Positions 18,969-27,547 of a stretch of DNA of 62,963 nt are shown here, in pieces. The stretch lies in assembly GCA_011390565.1 (NCBI GenBank), contig JAABSC010000011.1, forward strand, positions 1 through 62,963, given 5' to 3'. The stretch is from Thioalkalivibrio paradoxus. GTDB lineage: Bacteria; Pseudomonadota; Gammaproteobacteria; Ectothiorhodospirales; Ectothiorhodospiraceae. Position numbers and translations under genes: made by a program. Below the pieces are notes generated by a model that worked only from the letters and a program-made list of their open reading frames with translations, did no database searches and was not told where the DNA came from. Numbering within the stretch: position 1 is the stretch's first letter; each line of letters starts with the position of its first letter.

Positions 18969-19910
18969 TCAGCGCCCGCGGCCCAACAGCCGCTCCATAT
19001 CCAGACGGGCCAGCAGGGCGATGACCATGGCCGCCGTCAGAAGGATCAGCAGCGTGGCCAGAGCGGCTCCGAGCGGCCAGTTCTGCGCGTAGGTGAACGC
19101 CGTCTCGATCTCGTGGGCGATCATGATGATCGACTGTCCGCCCAGCAGTTTCGCTTCGGAAATCGATCCGAGCGCGAGGACGAAGGTCAGCAGCGAGCCG
19201 ATGGCGATACCCGGCATGGCCAGCGGGATTTCCACCTCACGCAGAACCTGGAGCCGCGTGGCACCCAGATCGTAGGCGGCTTCCCGGCAGCTCTCTGGAA
19301 TCATCGAGATCCCGAGAGCCATCGGAAACAGCATGAATGGCAGGAAGATGAAGGCCATGCCGAAAAGAACGATGGGAATGTTGTACAGCGGCATGGGCAG
19401 CTCGACGTCGAACAGCGCGCGCGCGGTTCCGTCCAGAACGCCGTGGTTGGACAGGGTCAGAACCCAACCGAACAGGCGGACGTTCTCGGAGATGAACAGC
19501 GGCAGGACCAGAAGGAGCGTCAGCACCATGGGTTTGCTGAAACTGCGCGTCAGACCATACGCAATCGGCCAGCTGACGAGGAGCAGAAGCACCGTCGTCA
19601 GCGCGGCCAGCAGCACCGACCAGCCAAAGGAAACGTAGTAGGTGCTGCTGAACACGTTCCGGTAATTGTCCAGTGTCGGCGCCTGCGTGAGACTGAACGT
19701 GTGGGGGGGCATGAAGCTGTAGGTCACCACGAGGATCAGCGGGGCAAGGAATCCGACCAGGAGCAGCACGAGCACGGGCATCGCCAGCAGGGGTCCCGGC
19801 GCCCGCTGCCAGAGGCGCGTGGCCAAGGGTGGCGGCGACACGTCCGGCGCCACGGGATCCGGAAACATGGATGAGAGTCGCGATCGAAGGGACAGCAGCC
19901 AGGCGCGCAC
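18969..19910 (-). CDS. ABC transporter permease (PotB-like)
   Basis: 313 residues. A cytoplasmic N-terminal leader of about 45 residues is followed by six membrane segments. The EAA loop is CREAAYDLGATRLQVLREV with LAMPGIAIGS. It pairs with the PotC-like permease to form the channel of the polyamine-type importer. It lies 11 bases downstream of the ATPase gene. The family usually carries putrescine, spermidine or related small amines; the exact cargo here is not visible in the sequence. Confidence 0.9.
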   Translation of the reverse strand: MRAWLLSLRSRLSSMFPDPVAPDVSPPPLATRLWQRAPGPLLAMPVLVLLLVGFLAPLILVVTYSFMPPHTFSLTQAPTLDNYRNVFSSTYYVSFGWSVLLAALTTVLLLLVSWPIAYGLTRSFSKPMVLTLLLVLPLFISENVRLFGWVLTLSNHGVLDGTARALFDVELPMPLYNIPIVLFGMAFIFLPFMLFPMALGISMIPESCREAAYDLGATRLQVLREVEIPLAMPGIAIGSLLTFVLALGSISEAKLLGGQSIIMIAHEIETAFTYAQNWPLGAALATLLILLTAAMVIALLARLDMERLLGRGR

Positions 19911-19921
19911 CGTAGGAGTCC

Positions 19922-20980
19922 TCAGGCTTTCAGAAGCATGGCGGAGTCGGCAGGCCAGCCGATGCGAACGGCATCTCCGACCCCGGCGTTCGCGCGCCCG
20001 AGCAACTCGACCAGAACGGTGCGTCCGTCCACCGATACCTGATACTGAGTGCGCGAACCGAGACTGTAGGATTGCGTCAGCACGCCGGAAAGCACGTTAT
20101 CCATGTGTTCGCCCTCCGGCAGAAGGCGGATCTGTTCCGGGCGGATCATCAGCGCCGTTCCGTCCGCATCCGCCACGCGGGTGGGCGCCTGGTAGCGCAC
20201 ACCGGTGTCGGTGTCGGTCAGGGTTCCGTCCGACGCCTTCTGCACTGAAAAACGGTTGATTTCGCCCATGAACTGGGCGACGAAGGCGTCGCGTGGCCGG
20301 TGGTAGATTTCATCCGGCGTACCCACCTGAACCATGCGCCCGCTGCGCAGTATGGCAATGCGGTCGCTCATCACCATCGCCTCCTCGATGGAGTGGGTGA
20401 TGTACACGAAGGTCTTGCCGGTGCTGCGCTGGATCGCCTTCAACTCTTTCTCCAGCGTCTTGCGCAGACGGTAGTCGAGTGCCGAGAGCGGTTCGTCGAA
20501 AAACAGGATCTCCGGATCAAACGCAAGCGCCCGGGCCAGGGCGACGCGCTGGCGCTCGCCGCCGGAACACTGGTGAATCCCCTTGTGATAGAAGCTCTCC
20601 GGCAGATGCAGCTGTTTGAGCAGTTCCATCGCCCGGGCACGGCGACTGGCCTTTGGCACCGCCCGGATCTTCAATGGGAACTCGATGTTTTCGCCGACAC
20701 TGCGGTGTGGAAACAGGGCCAGAGACTGGAACACCATGCACGTGGGGCGCTGGTTCGCGTGGATTTCATTGATCCGCTCGCCCCGTAGCAGGATGTTGCC
20801 GGTGGTGGGCTGATCCATGCCCACGAGCATCCGTATGAGCGTGGTCTTGCCACTTCCGGACGGGCCCACGATGGTCACGAACTCACCGTCGTGAATCTCG
20901 AGATTGATGCGCTCAAGGGCGACAAAGTCCCCGAACATCTTGTGCACGTCGACAAGTTCAAGAATTGGCGCCATCACCAC
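19922..20980 (-). CDS. ABC transporter ATP-binding protein (PotA-like)
   Basis: 352 residues. Walker A GPSGSGKTT, Q-loop VFQSLALFPH, signature CSGGERQRVALARAL, Walker B ILFFDEPLSALD and H-loop YITHS are all intact. A C-terminal TOBE domain (about residues 280-350) is typical of PotA/MalK-type importers. The start could be either of two GTG codons or the ATG at 20974; a GAGG upstream best fits the GTG codons. It powers the importer formed with the two permeases. A 149-base gap separates it from the binding-protein gene. Confidence 0.92.
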   Translation of the reverse strand: MVMAPILELVDVHKMFGDFVALERINLEIHDGEFVTIVGPSGSGKTTLIRMLVGMDQPTTGNILLRGERINEIHANQRPTCMVFQSLALFPHRSVGENIEFPLKIRAVPKASRRARAMELLKQLHLPESFYHKGIHQCSGGERQRVALARALAFDPEILFFDEPLSALDYRLRKTLEKELKAIQRSTGKTFVYITHSIEEAMVMSDRIAILRSGRMVQVGTPDEIYHRPRDAFVAQFMGEINRFSVQKASDGTLTDTDTGVRYQAPTRVADADGTALMIRPEQIRLLPEGEHMDNVLSGVLTQSYSLGSRTQYQVSVDGRTVLVELLGRANAGVGDAVRIGWPADSAMLLKA

Positions 20981-21129
20981 TCATGCCTCATGGTCAGTCC
21001 GTTTCCTGCGGGGTTGACGGGCCGTCGAGCAGGCCTCGTGGCACCGCAGCCCGAAGTACATGCTCGTGGCCCACGAATCAGCGGCGGCCTTGCCCGGCAC
21101 TGCCGGGATACCGCCGCTGTGCCCATGGG

Positions 21130-22281
21130 TTATCGAGTGCGTCGCGCCGCGGTGTAGATTTCCAGCATCTCGGCATAATCCGGATTGATCTGGAACGGCA
21201 CGCACCTCGACAGTTCCTCTTCCAGCGAATCAAACTGGATGGCATCGAGATCCTTGGCGCTGAACTTCTCCATGACCGACGGGGTACCCATCTGGGCAAC
21301 GGGGTTGTAGGAACCGTCAGCCATCGCGACCTCGTACGAGACATCCGGACGCATGATGTATTCAAGGAACGAAGTGGCCAGAGGCGTCGGATTCGGGTTG
21401 TTGACGAGGGAGGTGATTTCGATCCACACGATGCCGCCCTTGCCGTCGATCGGACCGGAGTTGGGCGTGATTGCGCGGATGTTGTCGAACCCCTCGTAGC
21501 GCGCGACCGAGGCGGTATAGGTGCCCCCGGTGAAGTACGCATCGATGGTGCCGGTGATCAGGGCCTGATTCATCTGCAGGTGATCGTCGCTGAGGAGCCG
21601 TGCGTTCTGGAACAGGTATTCGGCGACCTTGCGGAACTCTTCCATCTCCTCCGGCGTGTGCTTGCGGAAGGGTGTGAAACCCGCTGTCAGACACATATGG
21701 AAGATGTTCCAGTCGGACCACGTGAGAATCCCGTATTTCCCCTTCATCGAGGGATCCATGAACACGTTGAAGCCCTGGTCCTCGGCGGTCGCCCTGGACA
21801 CCTTGTCGGTGTTCACGACAAAGGAGAACGGGCCGAAGCGCTGCGGCAATCCGACCAGATGCTCGCCATCGAGACTCATCGACCACTCGTGGGGCCACTG
21901 GAACTCGGGGAGCATCTCGTCGTAATAGCCACGAAAGCGCTCCTGATCGAGCGGAACGATGAGACCCTCGGGATGCATGTGCTGCCGGGCCCACGGATTG
22001 TTCAGGTTGATGATGTCCCAGACCCGTGTTTCCCCGGCGCGAAGTCGGTTCACCGCGTCGGGGTCGGAAATCACCGTGGAAGCGGAAACGCGCGCGGAGA
22101 ACTCCCGCCGAAAGGGGTCGAGTACGTTCGGCGAGTTGTAGCCCTCCCAAACCAGAAGGTTGAGTTCACCGGCCCGGGAGGCCTGTGCCGAAACCATCGA
22201 GGCCGGTGAGAGGGCTACGCCTGTGGCGAGCGCAGCTGCGCTTTGAAGGAACCTGCGACGACTAAACGGGGCGTGAGGCAT
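21130..22281 (-). CDS. ABC substrate-binding protein with Tat signal (PotD-like)
   Basis: 383 residues and first gene of the minus-strand cluster, with GGAG seven bases before the ATG. The N-terminus FSRRRFLQSAAALATGVAL is a twin-arginine signal, so the protein should be exported folded. The mature part resembles PotD/PotF-type polyamine binding proteins (LNLLVWEGYNSPNVLDPF, INLNNPWARQ, TYTASVARYEGFDNIRAI). It captures the substrate in the periplasm for the importer. The ligand is inferred to be ethanolamine or a related amine from the catabolic genes downstream. Confidence 0.88.
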   Translation of the reverse strand: MPHAPFSRRRFLQSAAALATGVALSPASMVSAQASRAGELNLLVWEGYNSPNVLDPFRREFSARVSASTVISDPDAVNRLRAGETRVWDIINLNNPWARQHMHPEGLIVPLDQERFRGYYDEMLPEFQWPHEWSMSLDGEHLVGLPQRFGPFSFVVNTDKVSRATAEDQGFNVFMDPSMKGKYGILTWSDWNIFHMCLTAGFTPFRKHTPEEMEEFRKVAEYLFQNARLLSDDHLQMNQALITGTIDAYFTGGTYTASVARYEGFDNIRAITPNSGPIDGKGGIVWIEITSLVNNPNPTPLATSFLEYIMRPDVSYEVAMADGSYNPVAQMGTPSVMEKFSAKDLDAIQFDSLEEELSRCVPFQINPDYAEMLEIYTAARRTR

Positions 22282-22641
22282 GGCGGATCTCCGTGCGTGG
22301 AAGTCTGGGACTACGAACCCTGAAATGCGGTTATTGCCACAGATGCAAAGCGCAGGCCAACCCGGCCTCTTTTTTCCGGAATCGTTTCATCCTTCTGTTT
22401 GTGCGAGTTTTTTTATTTCTTCAGGCGATCAAGAAGCGCCGCCGGCTGCCGCGTACGCAAGTTGCTTCATGGTGCATTAAAGTTGGTACTCGCCACATTT
22501 TGGTGCGGTGCATCGTAAAGCCCATGGACGCTCCCCCACCCGGGGCGTACCCGCGGGTTTGCTCCCGAAGCGGCTCCGCCGTAAAAGGAAACTTCGGGTA
22601 AAGTTTCCGGGACTTCCGGACTGAAAACGGGGTGCGTCAGC
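22282..22641. promoter_or_regulatory. Divergent control region between amino-alcohol cluster and deoR-type gene
   Basis: This 360-base intergenic region lies between two divergent genes and has no convincing ORF. The part next to the transporter (about 22370-22440) is AT-rich with T-runs, unusual for this window and consistent with a promoter for the minus-strand cluster. I could not pick -35/-10 boxes with confidence. A perfect inverted repeat lies at 22587-22608. Confidence 0.5.
22587..22608. promoter_or_regulatory. Inverted repeat, candidate DeoR operator
   Basis: GGAAACTT and AAGTTTCC form a perfect 8-base inverted repeat with a 6-base spacer, 33 bases upstream of the regulator's ATG. 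No T-run follows, so a terminator is unlikely. Position suggests an operator for autoregulation, or a leader hairpin. Nothing in the sequence proves that the DeoR protein binds it. Confidence 0.4.
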
Positions 22642-23436
22642 ATGTCCAATGACACCAGGGGACTCCGCCCCAACCGGGAACAGCGGTGGACCATCATCCA
22701 GTCGATGCTGGAACGGAAACCGCTGGTCCTCATTTCCGAACTGGCGACCATCTTCGGGGTATCGACCGAGACGGCCCGGCGGGACATCGACGCCATGGCC
22801 GACGCGGATCTGGTCGAAAGGACCTACGGCGGCGCCACATCGATGCGCACGGGTCGAGAACCGGCATTCAGCCAAAGGGCCAGTCTGCTGATGGAAGAAC
22901 GGAAGCGGATGGCGGCCATGGCAGCCAGGCGGGTTCGCGACAACGACGTGCTGATGGTCGACTCCAGCGCGACGTGTGTGCATCTGGCGGAACGCCTGGC
23001 GCTGGAGCGGCACAATCTGCAGATCATCACCAACAGCTTTGCCGTCGCCAGCGCCCTCGCCTACAACAGCACGTTCAGGATCATCATGGCCAGCGGCTTC
23101 TACCAGGCCACCGAGGGGGCCAACTACGGCAGTGAAACCACGGAGTTTCTGCGCCGCTTCCATGCGGATTGGTGCTTTTCGAGTTGCGGGGCTCTGGCTC
23201 CGGAAGGGCCTACCGAGGTGGATAGTGACGTCGCGGCCGTCAAGCGGGTCATGTTCTCCCACACGCGCAAAGTCATCCTCCTTGCGGACCACAGCAAGTT
23301 CCGACGCCCTCGCCTCGAGGTCGTCGGTCCCCTGACGGAGATCGATGAGCTGATCACGGATCAGCCACCACCGGCCCATCTGCAACAGTCGCTGCTGGCC
23401 GCTGGCGTGAAGGTTCTGGTGGCACCGTCACCGTGA
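22642..23436 (+). CDS. DeoR/GlpR-family transcriptional regulator
   Basis: 264 residues. The N-terminal winged helix-turn-helix is clear: RKPLVLISELATIFGVSTETARRD followed by LVERTYGGA, the DeoR signature. The C-terminal DeoRC sensor domain (about residues 80-240) contains VDSSATCVHLAE, IITNSF and LLADHSKF. Members usually bind a phosphorylated metabolite. It is divergent from the amino-alcohol cluster, so it probably represses that cluster until a phosphorylated intermediate from the APH-type kinase appears. That effector is inferred. It converges on modC with a 32-base gap. Confidence 0.9.
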   Translation: MSNDTRGLRPNREQRWTIIQSMLERKPLVLISELATIFGVSTETARRDIDAMADADLVERTYGGATSMRTGREPAFSQRASLLMEERKRMAAMAARRVRDNDVLMVDSSATCVHLAERLALERHNLQIITNSFAVASALAYNSTFRIIMASGFYQATEGANYGSETTEFLRRFHADWCFSSCGALAPEGPTEVDSDVAAVKRVMFSHTRKVILLADHSKFRRPRLEVVGPLTEIDELITDQPPPAHLQQSLLAAGVKVLVAPSP

Positions 23437-23451
23437 CGGCCACACGGTGCC
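23421..23451. terminator. Possible hairpin between convergent deoR-type gene and modC
   Basis: GGCACCGT and ACGGTGCC form an 8-base stem with a 15-base loop that spans the regulator's stop codon. A second palindrome sits inside (CCGTCAC-C-GTGACGG). No T-run follows in either direction, so a terminator role is only suggested by the convergent position. Confidence 0.3.
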
Positions 23452-23468
23452 GGAAGGACGCCACGGCT

Positions 23469-24536
23469 TCAGGTAATGGCCACGCTCTTGATCAGCGCGT
23501 ACACGCGGCCCCCGGGCTGCAATGCGAGGTGTTCGAGCGAGCGTCTCGTGATGCGAGACAGCAGCGTCGCCTCCCCGACGGCAAGCCGGACCAGCACATG
23601 CCCGGGATGAGGATCGTCCGAGACGTCCAGCACCCGTGCCTGCAGGCAGTTCAGCACGCTCGAATCCCGGGGTCGCGTCAGGTTGATCGCGACGTCGCGC
23701 GCCATGATGCGCACACGCACGCGCGACGAACGTTGAAGATCCGCCCGCGAGATCAAGAGCGAACCGCCCTCGAATTCGAGTTCGGTCAGGTGATGCCGGT
23801 CATCATGACCGGTGACCCTCGCCTCGATCACGGCCGCCGCCCCCTCGGCATGCGCGAGCGGCAGATCCCCGCGCGTAATCAACTCATGCAACGCGCCCGC
23901 CGCACGGACGACCCCGCCTTCGATGAACAGCATGTGGTCCGCCAGCCGGGTCACCTCGTCGAGCGCGTGGCTCACGTAGAGGACGGGAATGGACAGTTCG
24001 TCGTGCAGGCGTTCCAGGTAAGGCAGAATCTCGGCCTTGCTGATCGCGTCCAGCGCGGCGAGCGGCTCGTCCATCAGCAACACCCGCGGACTGGTGAGCA
24101 GGGCTCGACCCATGGCCACGCGCTGCCGCTGCCCGCCGGAGATCTCGGTCACCCGACGCTGCAACAACGTTTCCAGGCCCAGCAATCTGGCGACGTCATC
24201 CGGCTGCACCATCCGTTGGGCTTCGGGGATCCTGCGGTAGCCGTACATCAGGTTGCCCTGTACGGACAGGTGCGGAAACAGCTGCCCCTCCTGAAACACG
24301 TATCCCAGCGGCCGCTGGTGCGCCGGAATGAACCGGGTTGCGTCCTGCCAGATCTCCCCGTTGATCACCAGCCGGCCCCGAGCCGAGGGTTCGAGCCCGG
24401 CCACGCATCGCAGCAGCGTGGTCTTGCCGCAGCCCGAGCGCCCGAACAGAGCCGTCACGCCGCGCCCGGGGACCTCGGCATCCAACCTCAGGCGAAAGCC
24501 GGGGCGCTCCAGGTCAAACTGCAGTTCGATCGTCAC
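23469..24536 (-). CDS. modC: Molybdate ABC transporter ATP-binding protein
   Basis: 355 residues. Walker A FGRSGCGKTTLLR, signature ISGGQRQRVAMGRALL and Walker B LLMDEPLAALD are intact, followed by YVSHALDEV. The C-terminal part is a MOP/TOBE domain that binds molybdate, as in ModC. It is the last gene of a modA-modB-modC cluster, 13 bases after modB. Imported molybdate would supply molybdenum cofactor enzymes, none of which is encoded in this window. Confidence 0.93.
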   Translation of the reverse strand: MTIELQFDLERPGFRLRLDAEVPGRGVTALFGRSGCGKTTLLRCVAGLEPSARGRLVINGEIWQDATRFIPAHQRPLGYVFQEGQLFPHLSVQGNLMYGYRRIPEAQRMVQPDDVARLLGLETLLQRRVTEISGGQRQRVAMGRALLTSPRVLLMDEPLAALDAISKAEILPYLERLHDELSIPVLYVSHALDEVTRLADHMLFIEGGVVRAAGALHELITRGDLPLAHAEGAAAVIEARVTGHDDRHHLTELEFEGGSLLISRADLQRSSRVRVRIMARDVAINLTRPRDSSVLNCLQARVLDVSDDPHPGHVLVRLAVGEATLLSRITRRSLEHLALQPGGRVYALIKSVAIT

Positions 24537-24549
24537 GGTGGAGCCTTCC

Positions 24550-25230
24550 TCACGGCATCACCATCTTGATGCGCCCGTTGACCGTGTAGAGCGTGAACAG
24601 CATCACGAACGAGAGCGCGAGCAGCAGTCCCGAGAGCACATGGGCGGAGGCATAGTCCACCGCTTCAACGTGATCGTAGATCGCGATCGACACAACCTGC
24701 GTCTCTCCAGGGATGTTGCCCCCGATCATCAGCACCACCCCGAACTCGCCGACCGTGTGGGCGAAACCCAGCGTAATCGCGGTGAGGAACCCGCGTCGCG
24801 ACAGTGGGACGACCACCGTGAAGAAGCGATCCCACGGCCCTGCCCGCAGGCAGGCCGCTGCCTCCAGGGTTCCGGTGCCGATGCCCGCGAATGCGTTCTG
24901 CAGCGGTTGCACCACGAACGGCAGGGAGTAGAACACCGAACCGATCACGAGACCCGTGAACGTGAAGGCCAGCGCGGGCCCTCCCATGGCCTGGATCGGC
25001 CCCTGGGATCCCAGCAGGAGCAGCAGGTAGAAACCGAGCACCGTGGGCGGCAGCACCAGCGGAAGGGCCACCACAGACTCCACCGCGAGCTTGAAGCGCG
25101 ACCGCGTGCGCGCCAGCCAGAGCGCGAGCGGCGTTCCCAGGATCAACAGGACCACCGTCGTCACCGCAGCCAGTTTCAGCGTGAGCCACAGGGCGGCCAT
25201 GTCCTGCGGGCTGATCCAATCGGGCAGCAT
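24550..25230 (-). CDS. modB: Molybdate ABC transporter permease
   Basis: 226 residues, five to six membrane segments, matching ModB. The EAA loop is GTLEAAACLRAGPWDRFFTVV followed by PLSRRGFLTAI. Other typical elements are LPLVLPPTVLGFYLLLLLG and FGVVLMIGGNIPGET. It lies between modA (38-base gap) and modC (13-base gap) in the same direction. Confidence 0.94.
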   Translation of the reverse strand: MLPDWISPQDMAALWLTLKLAAVTTVVLLILGTPLALWLARTRSRFKLAVESVVALPLVLPPTVLGFYLLLLLGSQGPIQAMGGPALAFTFTGLVIGSVFYSLPFVVQPLQNAFAGIGTGTLEAAACLRAGPWDRFFTVVVPLSRRGFLTAITLGFAHTVGEFGVVLMIGGNIPGETQVVSIAIYDHVEAVDYASAHVLSGLLLALSFVMLFTLYTVNGRIKMVMP

Positions 25231-25268
25231 GGCCTCCGAGTCCTAGGGTGTGCGATCCGGCACGGCCT

Positions 25269-26018
25269 TCACAGCCGGTAGCCGTCCGATTTGATGATCC
25301 CCCGGGCCGCGTCACTGGTCCGGACCCAATCGAGAAACGCACGCGCGGCCTCCGGATTTCGCGCAGCGGCCAACAGCACCGCCTCCTGCACGATCGGCGG
25401 ATAGCTCTCGGGGGCTGGAACCCAGCGTGAACCGGCCCCGTGCTGTCGCTCGTGTGTGATGACCTGGGACAACGCGAGGAAACCGATCTGCGCGTTCCCC
25501 GTCGTCACGAAATTGAAGGCCTGACCGATGCTCTGCCCGGTCACGATCCGTCCCGCCTCAAGCTCGATACCGAGCGCTCGCATGACCGCCTCGGCGGCGG
25601 CGCCATAGGGGGCCACACGTGGATTCGCCATTGCGACGCGCCGGTAATCCCCGCGCTTCAGATAGGCCGCTCCATCCGCCGGGATTCGTTCAGCATCCGG
25701 GCTCCACAGCGCCAATACGCCTTCGGCATAGACGAACCTGCTGTCGGCCACCGCATGGCCGCTGGCGATCAGATCCGCGGTCCGCCGATCATCGGCGGAG
25801 AAGAAGAGGTCGAAGGGCGCCCCCTGACGGATCTGGGCAAAGTGTTTTCCCGATGAACCGCTGCTGACCGCGAAACGGACTCCGTTCTCCCGACCGTAGA
25901 CCTCCGCGAGACGATCCAGCGTCGCCGTGAAGTTGGCGGCGACGGCGATCTGCAATTCCGTCGCCGCCACCGGTGTGGCGGCAAGCAGGATCATGCAAAC
26001 CAGGATCAAGCGCCGCAT
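25269..26018 (-). CDS. modA: Molybdate ABC transporter substrate-binding protein
   Basis: 249 residues from the ATG at 26018, which has GGAGG at good spacing; the longer open frame to 26861 overlaps the cytochrome gene and is rejected. A signal peptide (MRRLILVCMILLAATPVAA) precedes TELQIAVAANFTATLDRLAEVY. The ligand-site segments FAVSSGSSGKHFAQI and GAPFDLFFSADD (conserved Ser residues) are those of ModA. First gene of modABC. No ModE-type regulator is seen nearby. Confidence 0.94.
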   Translation of the reverse strand: MRRLILVCMILLAATPVAATELQIAVAANFTATLDRLAEVYGRENGVRFAVSSGSSGKHFAQIRQGAPFDLFFSADDRRTADLIASGHAVADSRFVYAEGVLALWSPDAERIPADGAAYLKRGDYRRVAMANPRVAPYGAAAEAVMRALGIELEAGRIVTGQSIGQAFNFVTTGNAQIGFLALSQVITHERQHGAGSRWVPAPESYPPIVQEAVLLAAARNPEAARAFLDWVRTSDAARGIIKSDGYRL

Positions 26019-26116
26019 TTCGGGGTTCCTCCAGGAAAGCCAATCAGGTTGCAGACGCTCCAGTCGGATACGTCGGGTATGACTTGGGGCGCCCGTGGTC
26101 GTTGCATCGGCGCGGT

Positions 26117-27538
26117 TCAGAGGGTCTTCAGGTATTCCACGAGCGCGCTCCGCTCCTGCTCGCCGAGGGCATCGCCGAACTGATGCCCCTGATTGCCGTA
26201 GCCATGACGCGTGGTGTCGTAGATCCGTTTCGCGCGCTGCAAATCCTCGACCGCTTCCTTGCCGAATTCCAGTGCCTCGAAACGCCAGCCCAGGGTGTCG
26301 GGATCGTACTGCCGCGGTTCCGTGTCCATCTGCCAATAGGTCGGGCGCTGCGTACTGTCGAGCAGTGCCGCGATGCTCGGAATCGAGCCGTTGTGCAGAT
26401 ACGGCGCTGTGGCCCATACGGCGTCGAGCGGCGGCGCCACGTAGCCCAGTGCAGGCATCGCCTCGGCCCCCTGACCGTAGAAGGAACGGTTGAACCAGCG
26501 GACGAAGCGTTCCGACTCGACCGCCTGGCGCGCGTAGGCGGGGTCGGTTCCCACGACCTCGAGATCGATCAGCAGATTCGGGTACGCCCGGTCGGCACCG
26601 TAGCTGCCGTGGCAACCGGCGCAGGTTCCGGCGAAGACCTTTTCGCCTTGTGCGGCCAGTTCTTCGTCCACAGGAAAGGGATAGGCGGGCGGCTCCAAAC
26701 TCGCGATGTAGGCGCGGACGTCCCTGAACCACTCCGCGATCTCGGCCGCCTCCCCGATGTCGTCGGTACAGACGAGGGACTTCATCATCATGTAGCGCAC
26801 ATGGTCGCCACGGCCACTGCCGTTGTAGAACATCGCGGCCTTGTGCTGCATGCGCCACCACGGGGGCACCTTGGTCGGCAGCGGCTCACGCGGTGGGGGC
26901 TCGAGTCGCGGTTCGGCAGACCAGGCGAGTGTCGCGGGGTCTCGATGGGCGATCAGAGCCAACGTCAGGTTGGGCGCGGGATTCACGCCGACCGTGTCGG
27001 TCACCATGTACGGCGCGATCGCCGCAATGCGGTCCGCCCACTTGGCCCAGGCGGCAGCGGGTGCGCCGTCCTCGACGAAGGCGCCTAGCAGTTCCGCGTT
27101 CACGGACGGGTCATTCGTGAAGTCGAGCAACGGGTTGCCAAGACCGACCACCAATTCGCCCTCGAACTCCGACGCGTGGCAGGTCAGGCAGTTGCTGACC
27201 ACGAGTTCGACCCCCTCCCCGCTGACGGTCGAATTGAACATGTACGGAAGTTCGGCATTGCGTCCTTCGCGCCCACTTAGCCTGGGTTCCCCGGCCTCCA
27301 GCAGGCCGCTGGAGCGGAAGGCGTCGTAGGGAATTCCACAGGTCACGTAACCGCGGTTCACCACGGTTCGGTAGCCGGCAACCGGATCGCCGGGCTGCTG
27401 TTCGGTGACCGGAATCGGGCCCGGTTCCGCGATCGTGAACCGTTCCGGAGCGGCAGCGGGCGGAGGCGCCTCGCCGCACGCGGCCAGGCCGAGGGCAGCG
27501 AGCCCGAAAAGGAGTGCAACGTTCGGAAAACGGGTCAT
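26117..27538 (-). CDS. Di-heme c-type cytochrome lipoprotein
   Basis: 473 residues with a lipoprotein signal (lipobox LAAC, Cys about 21). Two CxxCH haem sites are visible: CLTCH (about residue 120) and CAGCH (about residue 310). A third cysteine in YVTCGIPYDAF lacks the CxxCH pattern. PTKVPPWWRMQHKAAMFYNGSGRGD resembles the central part of RoxA-like and MauG/cytochrome c peroxidase-like proteins. I cannot tell whether it is a peroxidase, oxygenase or electron carrier. It is 9 bases downstream of the AttH-like gene and clearly in the same operon. Confidence 0.8.
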   Translation of the reverse strand: MTRFPNVALLFGLAALGLAACGEAPPPAAAPERFTIAEPGPIPVTEQQPGDPVAGYRTVVNRGYVTCGIPYDAFRSSGLLEAGEPRLSGREGRNAELPYMFNSTVSGEGVELVVSNCLTCHASEFEGELVVGLGNPLLDFTNDPSVNAELLGAFVEDGAPAAAWAKWADRIAAIAPYMVTDTVGVNPAPNLTLALIAHRDPATLAWSAEPRLEPPPREPLPTKVPPWWRMQHKAAMFYNGSGRGDHVRYMMMKSLVCTDDIGEAAEIAEWFRDVRAYIASLEPPAYPFPVDEELAAQGEKVFAGTCAGCHGSYGADRAYPNLLIDLEVVGTDPAYARQAVESERFVRWFNRSFYGQGAEAMPALGYVAPPLDAVWATAPYLHNGSIPSIAALLDSTQRPTYWQMDTEPRQYDPDTLGWRFEALEFGKEAVEDLQRAKRIYDTTRHGYGNQGHQFGDALGEQERSALVEYLKTL

Positions 27539-27547
27539 GACGCCACC

